Shown here one piece after another: positions 42,664 to 50,426 of a stretch of 64,000 nt of DNA; positions within the stretch are counted from its first letter, which is position 1, and each line of letters opens with the position of its first letter. The DNA comes from Aldehydirespirator sp965221185. GTDB taxonomy: Bacteria; Actinomycetota; Acidimicrobiia; Acidimicrobiales; Aldehydirespiratoraceae. The notes beneath the pieces are model-generated. The model was not told the origin of the DNA. It saw only the letters and a program-made list of their open reading frames with translations, and searched no databases. The stretch spans positions 2,294,001 to 2,358,000 of the forward strand of contig OZ244866.1 of NCBI GenBank assembly GCA_965221185.1, in the 5' to 3' direction. Made by a program: the position numbers and the translations under genes.

Positions 42664-42908
42664 GCACGCCGACCTACCAGCTGCACCACTTGTGCCTATT
42701 CGAGAAGCGGCCCCGCGACGCCATGTGGAACTGGCTGCGCTGGTACCACGCCATCCCGGCCTACTACTGGGAGGGCCTGCCCGACCTGCACCACACCGGC
42801 GAGGGCGGCGTCGACTACACGTTCCTGGCCTGCGGCGGGCCGTTCCAGATGCAGATGGAGGCGCCGCCATACCAGTTCGAGTACGAGCGCAACTGGTTCA
42901 AGCAGCAC
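42660..42908 (+). pseudogene. 5' fragment of an unrecognised gene
   Basis: ATG 42660 has GGGAGGAG and opens a protein-like sequence (TYQLHHLCLFEKRPRDAMWN, then HAIPAYYWEGLPDLHHTGEG and CGGPFQMQM). Coding character stops abruptly near 42908 and the frame runs on through esterase sequence in the wrong phase. Only about 83 residues remain. Family not recognised. Confidence 0.6.
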
Positions 42909-42910
42909 GA

Positions 42911-43102
42911 CTCGGGCACACGGCCGTCGAGGACGCCGTGGCCGCGGTCACCGGACTGGGGAACGAGTACCGGCTGGCCGCGATGTTCGGCGAATCGGCC
43001 GGAGGAGGACTGGCGGTGGCCACTGCTGTCTGCCTGAGGGACACCGGCGCGGCGATGCCCGAGCGCCTGGGGCTGCTCTCGCCCCGGGTGGACCTGACCA
43101 CA
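42911..43102 (+). pseudogene. Internal fragment of an HSL-family esterase
   Basis: About 64 residues in a different frame from the preceding fragment: YRLAAMFGESAGGGLAVATA contains the GESAGG nucleophile elbow and RLGLLSPRVDLTT is the conserved strand after it. Both ends of the gene, including the Asp and His of the triad, are missing. Confidence 0.7.
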
Positions 43103-43119
43103 CCTATCGGACGCTCGCG

Positions 43120-43254
43120 CCCGTCGACCGCGGTGGGGCATGCGCAGTTCACCCTGATACCCAGCGGACCCAACTCGATGGCCGCGTAACGGGTAATCCC
43201 CACGACCCCCCATTTGGAGGCCCCGTAAGCGCTGAGCCCCGGGACCGCTAGTCG
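43120..43254 (-). pseudogene. Fragment of an SDR gene
   Basis: Minus-strand sequence reads GLSAYGASKWGVVGITRYAA followed by IELGPLGIRVNCACPTAVDG, the catalytic YxxxK block and following strand of a short-chain dehydrogenase. The N-terminal cofactor domain and the C-terminus are absent. It overlaps the end of the GNAT remnant by a few bases. Confidence 0.75.
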
Positions 43255-43767
43255 CTAATCCTGGCGTAGAGGAACTGGTCGAGGGTCTGGGCGGCCTTGG
43301 TGACGCTCTTGCGCAGCCGCCCCTCGCAGACGTAGCCCGCCTTCTCCAACACCCGAGCTGACGCCGGGTTCCCTTCGTAGACGCATGCGAACAGCCTCAC
43401 GAGGTCATGCTCGGCGAAGGCGTACTCGGAGACTGCCGCCAATGCCTCCGCAGCGATGCCTCGTCCCCAGAACGGTTCGCCGAGCCAGTAGCCGATCTCC
43501 GCTGAACGACGATGGACGTCCCGCTGGAGCGTGAGTCCGATTCCGCCGATCACCTCATTCACAGAGGCGATGGCGAAAATTTGTCTCGGGTGACTGGTGC
43601 GTCGCGAAGGCAATCCATTCCCTGGCATCGGACAGTGTGTACGGGTGCGGGAATGTGTCACGCAGGTTGCGCGACACGCTGGAATTGTTGGCGTACCGGG
43701 CCAGAGGTGCGGCATCGTCGGCGCGATAGCTCCTGACCTGCCACTGCCCGATGTCGATTTGCATCAC
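43248..43767 (-). pseudogene. GNAT acetyltransferase (RimJ/RimL type) with a frameshift
   Basis: The first frame starts at 43767 (QVRSYRADDAAPLARYANNS, then FPHPYTLSDAREWIAFATHQ). The second frame continues FAIASVNEVIGGIGLTLQRD and EIGYWLGEPFWGRGIAAEAL (acetyl-CoA loop) to NPASARVLEKAGYVCEGRLR. Removing one T from the TTTT run at about 43578 joins the frames as ETNFAIASVN. Either inactivation or a homopolymer sequencing error. Confidence 0.8.
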
Positions 43768-43797
43768 TCTTGTCCTGCCGATGGGTCGCCGGTCGGT

Positions 43798-44217
43798 CTA
43801 GGGGCGCACCGCGAAGGCTTGGCGCCGCTGGGGGCCGTATCGGTAGATGCGGAAGTCAGCGTCCAGAGCGAGCGCTTCCATGATGGCAAGACGCTCCATG
43901 AGCGCCCAGCTGGTGCGGTCTGTCAGCGAGAACGACTGATCGTCAAAGGCCGCCGCCACCGCTTCCGCGGCCTCAAGATCGGCGCCCGTCGTGCACTCGA
44001 CGCGGGCGATCCCGCCTACAACAGCGGCGACAACGCGATTGGCGATCCCGTGTCCAATGCGGGCGTTCACGAGGTTCCACAACTCGGCCAGCACCAGATC
44101 GCTGGTGACGAGGCTTCCGGCGTGCTCTGTGAGCAGCCCGCGGGCTGTCTCGTTGCTGGCGTCGCCGTCGTCGGCAGCCGCATACCAGATGCTGGTGTCC
44201 ACGAACACCGGAGACAC
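43798..44217 (-). CDS. vapC: PIN-domain toxin, VapC family
   Basis: 139 aa. VFVDTSIWYAAADDGD gives the first acidic residue, SDLVLAELWNLVNARIG the second, SLTDRTSWALMERLAI the third, and ALALDADFRIY the last part of the PIN active site. VapC toxins are Mg-dependent RNases. GTG 44217 lies two bases after the vapB stop, so the genes are co-translated. Confidence 0.87.
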   Translation of the reverse strand: MSPVFVDTSIWYAAADDGDASNETARGLLTEHAGSLVTSDLVLAELWNLVNARIGHGIANRVVAAVVGGIARVECTTGADLEAAEAVAAAFDDQSFSLTDRTSWALMERLAIMEALALDADFRIYRYGPQRRQAFAVRP

Positions 44218-44219
44218 CG

Positions 44220-44468
44220 CTAGAGCCCTTTGGCCGAGAACTGCTTGTCGACGGCCTCGCTGATCATGGCCTGCTTGCCGTCAGCAATCTTCGATCCGCC
44301 GCTGTCGAAGAGACCGAAGATCACCGATGGGTCGCCCGCGGACTCGGCCGGCTCCAGGTCGAGAGCCACGAGGCGGCGGACGTACTCCGACAGCGAGATG
44401 CCGTCGCGGGCCGCCTTGCGCTTGGCCTCGGCATGGTGGTGGTCTGGAAGCACGATCATCGTTCTCAT
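44220..44468 (-). CDS. vapB: VapB-type antitoxin
   Basis: 82 aa. MRTMIVLPDHHHAEAKRKAA and GISLSEYVRRLVALDL form a ribbon-helix-helix DNA-binding N-terminus; the C-terminal tail (SKIADGKQAMISEAVDKQF) would wrap around the toxin. ATG 44468. A near-palindrome 21 bp upstream is a candidate autoregulatory operator. Confidence 0.82.
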   Translation of the reverse strand: MRTMIVLPDHHHAEAKRKAARDGISLSEYVRRLVALDLEPAESAGDPSVIFGLFDSGGSKIADGKQAMISEAVDKQFSAKGL

Positions 44469-44488
44469 GCCCAGATGGTAGCATGAAA

Positions 44489-44508
44489 GGCATAGCATTG
44501 CTTATGCC
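44489..44508 (-). promoter_or_regulatory. Candidate vapBC operator
   Basis: GGCATAGCATTGCTTATGCC has perfect 6-bp outer arms (GGCATA and TATGCC) and lies 21 bp upstream of vapB, where a ribbon-helix-helix autorepressor would bind. It also marks the junction with the truncated acyl-CoA ligase. Confidence 0.5.
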
Positions 44509-44952
44509 TTCACCGACACCGAGACGGCCCACGCCCTAGTCGACGGCTGGTACCGCTCGGGCGACGTCGCCCACGCGGACGAGGCCGGATACCTCTTCAT
44601 CGTCGACCGTGCCAAGGACATGATCATCTCGGGAGGCGAGAACATCTACACCACCGAGGTCGAGAACGCGGTCTACGCCCACCCCGCGGTGCTGGAGGCA
44701 GCCGCGTTCGGCGTGCCCCACGACCAGTGGGGCGAGGCCGTGCACGTGGAGGTGGTCACCAAGCCCGACATGAGCGTGGACGAGAGCGGACTCATCGAGC
44801 ACTGCCGCATGCTGATCGCCGGCTACAAGGTGCCCCGCTCGATCAACCTGCGAAACCACGAAGATCCCCTGCCCAAGTCAGGCGCCGGCAAGATCCTCAA
44901 GCGCGACCTTCGCGCCCCTTACTGGGAGGGACACGACCGCAGCATCAACTAG
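44509..44952 (+). pseudogene. 3' remnant of an acyl-CoA ligase (AMP-binding)
   Basis: About 147 C-terminal residues: DGWYRSGDVAHADEAGYLFI, VDRAKDMIISGGENIYTTEV, ENAVYAHPAVLEAAAFGVPH and PKSGAGKILKRDLR with the catalytic Lys. The whole N-terminal adenylation domain is missing. Coding similarity begins immediately after the vapBC operator palindrome. Confidence 0.85.
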
Positions 44953-44956
44953 CCCT

Positions 44957-45245
44957 TTAGCGGGCGCCCCAGCTGGGGCTCGCGGTCCCGGTGGGGCGCG
45001 GACACTCCGGCTCGCAGCCCTGGCTGCCGGTCACGGCGTGGAGTTGATCGAGCCAGTCGGGGCTGCCGGGATCGATCACGGCGGTCGCCCCGAGCTGGCG
45101 GCACAGGTCCATGCGATACCGATTGCGGCCGAGCACGTAGCCGGTCACAACCACCAGCGACAGCGCCAAGATCACGCCGATCATGGAGTTCTGCATGCCC
45201 GCCCGGTACTGGAACGGCGCGAACACCGTCAGCCAGAACGCCACC
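44957..45245 (-). pseudogene. Joined fragments: SPW-like membrane segment and zinc-type dehydrogenase
   Basis: On the minus strand FWLTVFAPFQYRAGMQNSMI and GVILALSLVVVTGYVLGR look like a SPW-repeat membrane segment. It runs directly into RMDLCRQLGATAVIDPGSPD and WLDQLHAVTGSQG, which resembles the cofactor-binding part of a zinc/quinone alcohol dehydrogenase. Neither part is complete, so this is a recombination scar rather than a gene. Confidence 0.55.
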
Positions 45246-45247
45246 GT

Positions 45248-45796
45248 GCGCTGAACGGCGAGATCGTGGCGATGTATCCCGGCGGGATCGACAAGCGAAA
45301 CGCCGACATCGCCGCGGGCCGAGGGGCCTCGCTGGCGGATCTGCTCGACGACATGAACAGTTCCTTCGCTCGGCTGGAGGCGCTCTGGGACCGCATGGAC
45401 GATCAGGCATGGGGGCGCCCGACGGTGTGGCCGCGGGGCCAGGGACCGGCCTGGGCCACGATCCGGATGCGCTGGCAGGAGGTGGAGGTCCACGCCGTCG
45501 ATCTAGACGCCGGCCGCGGCCTCGAAGCCATTCCGGAGGCGTTGGGCGATGAGTTGGCCCGGACCGCGGTCGAGTCGGTGCCCTCCCGGCTCGACGCGGA
45601 AGGCTCCAGCGTCGAGGTCCGCCACCCGGGTCTGCCCGGCGGGCACCGGCGATTCAGCTCCGAGAGCGACCCGACGGTCGTGGATGGGGCCCCGGCGCAG
45701 ATCCTGGCATGGCTGTTGGGCCGGCACGCCGACAACCTGGTCGCCACCGTCGCGGGCCAACCCTGCGACCCGCCGGTCCTGGGCCCCTGGCGCTGA
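45248..45796 (+). pseudogene. 5'-truncated maleylpyruvate isomerase-family gene (mycothiol-dependent type)
   Basis: Remaining residues read EIVAMYPGGIDKRNADIAAG, RLEALWDRMDDQAWGRPTVW and WATIRMRWQEVEVHAVDLDA, then a normal C-terminus. This is the DinB-like metal-binding protein family that uses mycothiol; the first 60-70 residues with the initial helix and His are gone. Initiation at ATG 45272 is possible but would give an incomplete domain. Confidence 0.75.
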
Positions 45797-45849
45797 CGAC
45801 TGCCGTTCGCGTCCATCACGGGGAGCTCGATGAGAAGCCCCGCCAGATA

Positions 45850-47460
45850 TCAGAGGCGGACGCCCCCGTAGCGGATGTCGGTGAGGTGGGCCATGTCGCG
45901 GTCGAAGGTGGTGAGGTCGTCGGCGCAGAACTCGCCCAGATGGGCGTGGCCGCAGGCTCGGGCCAGCACGGCCATCAGCTCCACTGAGGCGCAGAAGAAC
46001 TTGTGGAGCCGCTCGGCGGCCTCCTCCACCGGCAGCCGGGCCCGCAGCTCGGGCCGCTGGGTGGCGATCCCCACCGGGCAGTTGTTGGTGGAGCAGGCCC
46101 GCATGCCCAGACAGCCGATGGCCTGCATGGCCGCGTTGGACACCGCCACCGCGTCGGCGCCCAAGGCCAGCGCCTTGGCGAAGTCGGCCGGGGTGCGCAG
46201 CCCGCCGGTGACCACCAGCGTCACGTCCCGCCGCCCCCGGACGTCGAGATGGCGCCGGGCCCGGGCCAGCGCGGGGATGGTGGGCACCGAGATGTTGTCG
46301 CGGAAGATCACAGGCGCCGCGCCGGTGCCGCCGCCGCGGCCGTCGAGGATGATGTAGTCCACCCCCACCCGCAGGGCGGCGTCGATGTCGTCCTCGATGT
46401 GCTGGGCCGACATCTTCACCCCGATGGGAATGCCGCCGGATGCCTCCCGCACGTCGTCTCCGAAACGCCGGTAGTCGTCCTCGTTGCACAGGTCCACGAA
46501 CGTCGACGGCGAGATGGCCGCGGTGCCCGGCTCCAGACCGCGCACCTCGGCGATCTTGCCCTGCACCTTGATGCCGGGCAGGTGCCCGCCGGTGCCGGTC
46601 TTGGCCCCCTGGCCCAGCTTGAAGTGGAAGGCCTGGCAGCCGGCCGCCCGCTCCATTGACCAGCCGAACTTGCCGCTGGCCAGCTCGTAGAAGTAGCGGG
46701 AGTTCTCGGCCCGCTCCTCCGGCAGCATGCCGCCCTCGCCCGAGCAGATGCCGGTCCCGGACCGCTCCGCGCCGCGGGCCAGGGCCACCTTGGCCTCCTC
46801 CGACAGCGCCCCGAAGCTCATGTCGCTCACCAGCAGCGGGATCTCCAGGCGAAGGGGCCGGACCGCGTTGGGGCCGACGACCACGTCGGTGTCGACGGGC
46901 TCGTCGTCGAGGCGGGGACGGCGGGCCAACTGGGCGGCCATGAACTGGATGTCGTCCCAACTCGGCAACTCCGTACGGGGCACGCCCATCGAGGTGACCG
47001 GACCGTGGTGGCCCAGGTACTCGAGGCCCTCGTTGGCCAGGCGGCGGATGAGGCCGACATGGGGCTCGGCCGGCTCGCCGTGGGGGTCCTGATAGGCGCC
47101 CTGGTAGGCGGCCCGGTCAAAGGGCTGCGGGTGCTCCTTCTCCCAGGCCAGGATCTCGTCGAGGTCCACCAGCAGGTCGTCGCCGTCGAGCCAGGACGAG
47201 AACTTGGCGAGCCGCTCCGCGTTGTCGTAGCTCGACACGCCGGTGTGAAAGACGTAGTCCCAGCCGTGGAGGCCGCAGATGAGGTTGTCGCCGGCGACAC
47301 TGCCGTCGCACATGAGCGCGCCTCGGTGCAGGCAGCGCCCGTAGAGCACCGAGTGGTTCCCGTCGAAGCGCACGACGACCAGGTCGACGTTGCTGACCAG
47401 CGCCCCAACCGGCTCCCGGTCCGGCACCTCGCTCCAAGTCGCAATCCTGTACGGCTGCAC
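45850..47460 (-). CDS. Rieske-glutamate synthase-like FMN domain fusion
   Basis: 536 aa. Residues 1-80 form a Rieske domain with CLHRG (Cys43, His45) and CGLHGWDY (Cys62, His65). Residues 180-530 are the FMN-binding GltB-type barrel: LLVSDMSFGALSEEAKVALA, GICSGEGGMLPEE, KLGQGAKTGTGGHLPG, DYIILDGRGGGTGAAPVIF and the [3Fe-4S] cysteines in CLGMRACSTNNCPVG (C-x5-C-x4-C). No glutaminase domain is present. GTG 47460 has GAGG six bases upstream. Possibly an electron-transfer oxidoreductase; true substrate unknown. Confidence 0.87.
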   Translation of the reverse strand: MQPYRIATWSEVPDREPVGALVSNVDLVVVRFDGNHSVLYGRCLHRGALMCDGSVAGDNLICGLHGWDYVFHTGVSSYDNAERLAKFSSWLDGDDLLVDLDEILAWEKEHPQPFDRAAYQGAYQDPHGEPAEPHVGLIRRLANEGLEYLGHHGPVTSMGVPRTELPSWDDIQFMAAQLARRPRLDDEPVDTDVVVGPNAVRPLRLEIPLLVSDMSFGALSEEAKVALARGAERSGTGICSGEGGMLPEERAENSRYFYELASGKFGWSMERAAGCQAFHFKLGQGAKTGTGGHLPGIKVQGKIAEVRGLEPGTAAISPSTFVDLCNEDDYRRFGDDVREASGGIPIGVKMSAQHIEDDIDAALRVGVDYIILDGRGGGTGAAPVIFRDNISVPTIPALARARRHLDVRGRRDVTLVVTGGLRTPADFAKALALGADAVAVSNAAMQAIGCLGMRACSTNNCPVGIATQRPELRARLPVEEAAERLHKFFCASVELMAVLARACGHAHLGEFCADDLTTFDRDMAHLTDIRYGGVRL

Positions 47461-47598
47461 GGATCCTCACCCTACGCCGAGTCCCGCCGCCAAAGAGGCT
47501 CGGCCCGCCCGCCCTGCGCCAATCGGCAGCACAATGCACCCTTGCGGTTGATCGGACGATCTCGGCCGGGTCGGCGGGGCGACCCTGGCGCTGCTGTC

Positions 47599-49539
47599 CT
47601 ACCGTTGACGGAGCGCCGAGGCGCGGCTGATGGAGTCCGTCTTCGTGAACGGTTCGCAATGGCCGTTGATCAACACCAGGCCGTCGGCGCAGGTGGTCTC
47701 GATCGCTCCGCCGCCAAACTGTTCTCGGTACAGTGCGGCGTAGGGTCCAGCGGCGGCGACGAGGGTGTTGTGGTCGCCGGTCTCGACGATCCGACCTGAC
47801 TCAACCACATGGATCGCATCGGCGGCCTGGATCGTCGAGAGCCGGTGAGCCACCGCCAGCGTTGTGCGGCTGCCGATGAGTTCGCCGAGGGCTTCTTGGA
47901 TGCGCCTCTCCGAGACGGTGTCGAGGGCCGACGTCGCCTCGTCTAGAACCAGGATCCGGGGATCTTGCAGCAACACGCGGGCGATGGCCACGCGTTGGCG
48001 TTCCCCACCCGACAGGCGGGCACCCCGCTCGCCGACCACCGTGCTGTAGCCGTCGGGGAACTCCATGATCCGGTCATGGATGGCGGCCGCCCGACACGCC
48101 TTCTCGATATCGGTGTCGCTGGCGTCCGGACTGCCATAGGCGATGTTGGCCCGCAGCGACCCGGCGAACAGATAGCTCTCCTGAGTGACGAACCCCACCG
48201 CCTGAGCCATCGAGGCGAAGCTGAGATTCCGAATGTCGATGTCGTCGATCGAGACGGTACCCGACGTTGGGTCATAGAGACGAGCGGCAAGACTCAACAC
48301 CGTGGTCTTCCCGCTCCCCGACGGTCCCACAAGAGCGATGAGTTGCCCGGGGCCGGCGGTAAAGGTGACATCTTCGAGGGCCGGGTGGTCAGGATCGGCC
48401 GCATAGGCGAACCGCACGCCGTCAAAGACGAGCTCACCTCGGACCTGGTCCTGTTCGAGGCGGATCGGCTTGTCGGCCTCAACCAAGTCGGGTTCGGTGT
48501 CCAGGTAGGCGAAAACCCGCCGGAACAGGGCACGAGAAGACTGCAACTCCACCATCGTCTCGAGAAATCGGGCCACCGGGAAGAACAACCGGCTCTGCAG
48601 CGTGGTGAAGGCCACGATGGTGCCCGCCGTCAGGCCACCGGTGCCTCTATCGAGCAGCCACCCGGCCATCAGGTACACCACGATGGGAGTGGCGCCCATG
48701 AACGCCCCGATCACGGTGAAGAACGCGTCGCCGACTGCCTGCTGGGAGGTGGCCGCGGCGGCCAGCCGGTCATTGGCCGCCCTGAACCGCTCGACCTCAG
48801 AGTCTTGGCGGCCGAACAGCCTCGACAGGGTGATCCCCGACACCGAGAGCGTCTCCTGCGTGACAACGCTCATTTCGGCCGCGGCTGCCTGGGCGTGGCC
48901 GGTGTAGCGCTCCCGGCGGCGGCCGACCCACCGGGTGGCCAACAAGAATAGCGGAACTGTTGCAAGCGACAGCGCCGTTAGCGGCGCCGACAGCAGCGCC
49001 ATCGCCACCAGGGCGCTGACGAAGATCACGCCGTTGGACAATATGCTTGAGACGGTCGTCGTGACCGCCGTCTGGATCCCACCCACATCGCTCGTAATGC
49101 GGGACTGAAGCTCGCCGGTTCGGGTGCCGGAGTAGAAGTTCAGCGACAGCCGCTGCAGGTGCTCATAGAGCCGGTTGCGCAGATCTCGCAGCACGCCCTG
49201 ACCTAGACGGTTGGTGGCCAGCGTCTGCACAACCCCCAACGCCCCCGCGACCACGCTGACAGCGAGCATCACGGCTGACAGACCAACAACGAGGTCGAAG
49301 TTGACCGAGCCGCCGTTTGGGAACAGGCCGTCATCGAACACCACGCGGATCAACAGCGGGTTGATGATTCCGAGCACCGACACCACCAACACCAGGCCGA
49401 CAACCGCGGCAACCCGGGCCCGATGAGGTCCGAACAGCCGGATGACCCGACCCCACCGAAACGATGCTTCGCCGTCGGGTGCCTTGAGGAACGCTGCGTC
49501 GCTGATGGCAGTCAGCGTAGGCTCTGTCGTCTTCAGCAC
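47599..49539 (-). CDS. ABC exporter, fused permease-ATPase
   Basis: 646 aa. About six membrane helices in the first 330 residues (VAAVVGLVLVVSVLGIINPL and others), then an ATPase with ALVGPSGSGKTTVLSLAARL, RLSGGERQRVAIARVLL, ILVLDEATSALD and AHRLSTIQAAD. Typical multidrug/lipid half exporter acting as a dimer. After the ATPase a 35-residue tail with two Cys (TTCADGLVLINGHCEPF) is not typical. GTG 49539. No adjacent partner gene, so a homodimer is likely. Confidence 0.88.
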   Translation of the reverse strand: MLKTTEPTLTAISDAAFLKAPDGEASFRWGRVIRLFGPHRARVAAVVGLVLVVSVLGIINPLLIRVVFDDGLFPNGGSVNFDLVVGLSAVMLAVSVVAGALGVVQTLATNRLGQGVLRDLRNRLYEHLQRLSLNFYSGTRTGELQSRITSDVGGIQTAVTTTVSSILSNGVIFVSALVAMALLSAPLTALSLATVPLFLLATRWVGRRRERYTGHAQAAAAEMSVVTQETLSVSGITLSRLFGRQDSEVERFRAANDRLAAAATSQQAVGDAFFTVIGAFMGATPIVVYLMAGWLLDRGTGGLTAGTIVAFTTLQSRLFFPVARFLETMVELQSSRALFRRVFAYLDTEPDLVEADKPIRLEQDQVRGELVFDGVRFAYAADPDHPALEDVTFTAGPGQLIALVGPSGSGKTTVLSLAARLYDPTSGTVSIDDIDIRNLSFASMAQAVGFVTQESYLFAGSLRANIAYGSPDASDTDIEKACRAAAIHDRIMEFPDGYSTVVGERGARLSGGERQRVAIARVLLQDPRILVLDEATSALDTVSERRIQEALGELIGSRTTLAVAHRLSTIQAADAIHVVESGRIVETGDHNTLVAAAGPYAALYREQFGGGAIETTCADGLVLINGHCEPFTKTDSISRASALRQR

Positions 49540-49637
49540 GACGCTTTCTTGCTGGCATCCGCAGTCGTGTTGCGGGGGTCGACCTGTAGAGTCCGGCGTC
49601 AGTCCCCTCCCACCTCCACCTGTGCTTAGGAGAACCT

Positions 49638-50387
49638 GTGACTTCCTCCCCCACGCAGACCCTCGCTGTGGCCGCCCGTGCCGTGGCCGCCTCCAAGATC
49701 TACGGCTCGGGCGACACCGAAGTGCGCGCCCTCGACGCCATCGACGTGACCTTCGAGCAGGGCCGCTTCACCGCCACCATGGGCCCGTCCGGGTCGGGAA
49801 AGTCCACGCTGATGCACTGCATGGCCGGGCTCGACACCGTCACCTCCGGCCAGGTGATCATCGGCGACACCGACCTCACCACGCTGTCGGAGAAGGACCT
49901 CACCCTGCTGCGCCGCGACCACGTCGGCTTCGTCTTCCAGGCCTACAACCTGGTGCCCACCCTCACAGCCATCGAGAACATCACCCTGCCCATGGACCTC
50001 GCCGGCGAGAAGGGCGACTCAGCCTGGATCGATGAGGTGGTGGGGGCCACCGGGCTCGCCGACCGGGTGAAGCACCGCCCCAACGAACTCTCCGGCGGCC
50101 AGCAGCAGCGGGTTGCGGTAGCCCGGGCCCTGGCCGGCAGGCCTCAGATCATCTTCGCCGACGAGCCCACCGGCAACGTCGACTCCAACACCGCGGGAGA
50201 GATCCTGGGCTTCATGCGCAACGCCGTCACCGAGATGGGTCAGACCATCGTGATGGTCACCCACGACCCGGTGGCCGCCTCCTACGCCGACCGGGTGGTG
50301 TTCCTGGTGGACGGCAAGATCGTGAGCGAGCTGGCCGATCCCACGCCCGGCACCATCCGCGAGCACATGACCCGGCTCGGCGCCTAG
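49638..50387 (+). CDS. LolD/MacB-type ABC transporter ATP-binding protein
   Basis: 249 aa. TMGPSGSGKSTLMHCMAGLD (Walker A), FVFQAYNLVPTLTAIENI (Q-loop), ELSGGQQQRVAVARALAG (signature) and IIFADEPTGNVDSNT (Walker B). It drives mechanotransmission-type permeases at the membrane. GTG 49638 has AGGAG six bases upstream. Two FtsX-like permease genes follow. Confidence 0.92.
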   Translation: MTSSPTQTLAVAARAVAASKIYGSGDTEVRALDAIDVTFEQGRFTATMGPSGSGKSTLMHCMAGLDTVTSGQVIIGDTDLTTLSEKDLTLLRRDHVGFVFQAYNLVPTLTAIENITLPMDLAGEKGDSAWIDEVVGATGLADRVKHRPNELSGGQQQRVAVARALAGRPQIIFADEPTGNVDSNTAGEILGFMRNAVTEMGQTIVMVTHDPVAASYADRVVFLVDGKIVSELADPTPGTIREHMTRLGA

Positions 50388-50426
50388 CCGGGTCCGCCCA
50401 GAACTACCCCTCGCATAGGCCCCGAC

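Noticed and set aside
45503..46960. 485-aa open frame on the minus strand overlapping the glutamate synthase-like gene
   Set aside because: Out-of-frame shadow: its His/Arg/Gly-rich text lacks domains, whereas the 536-aa frame has complete Rieske and GltB motifs.
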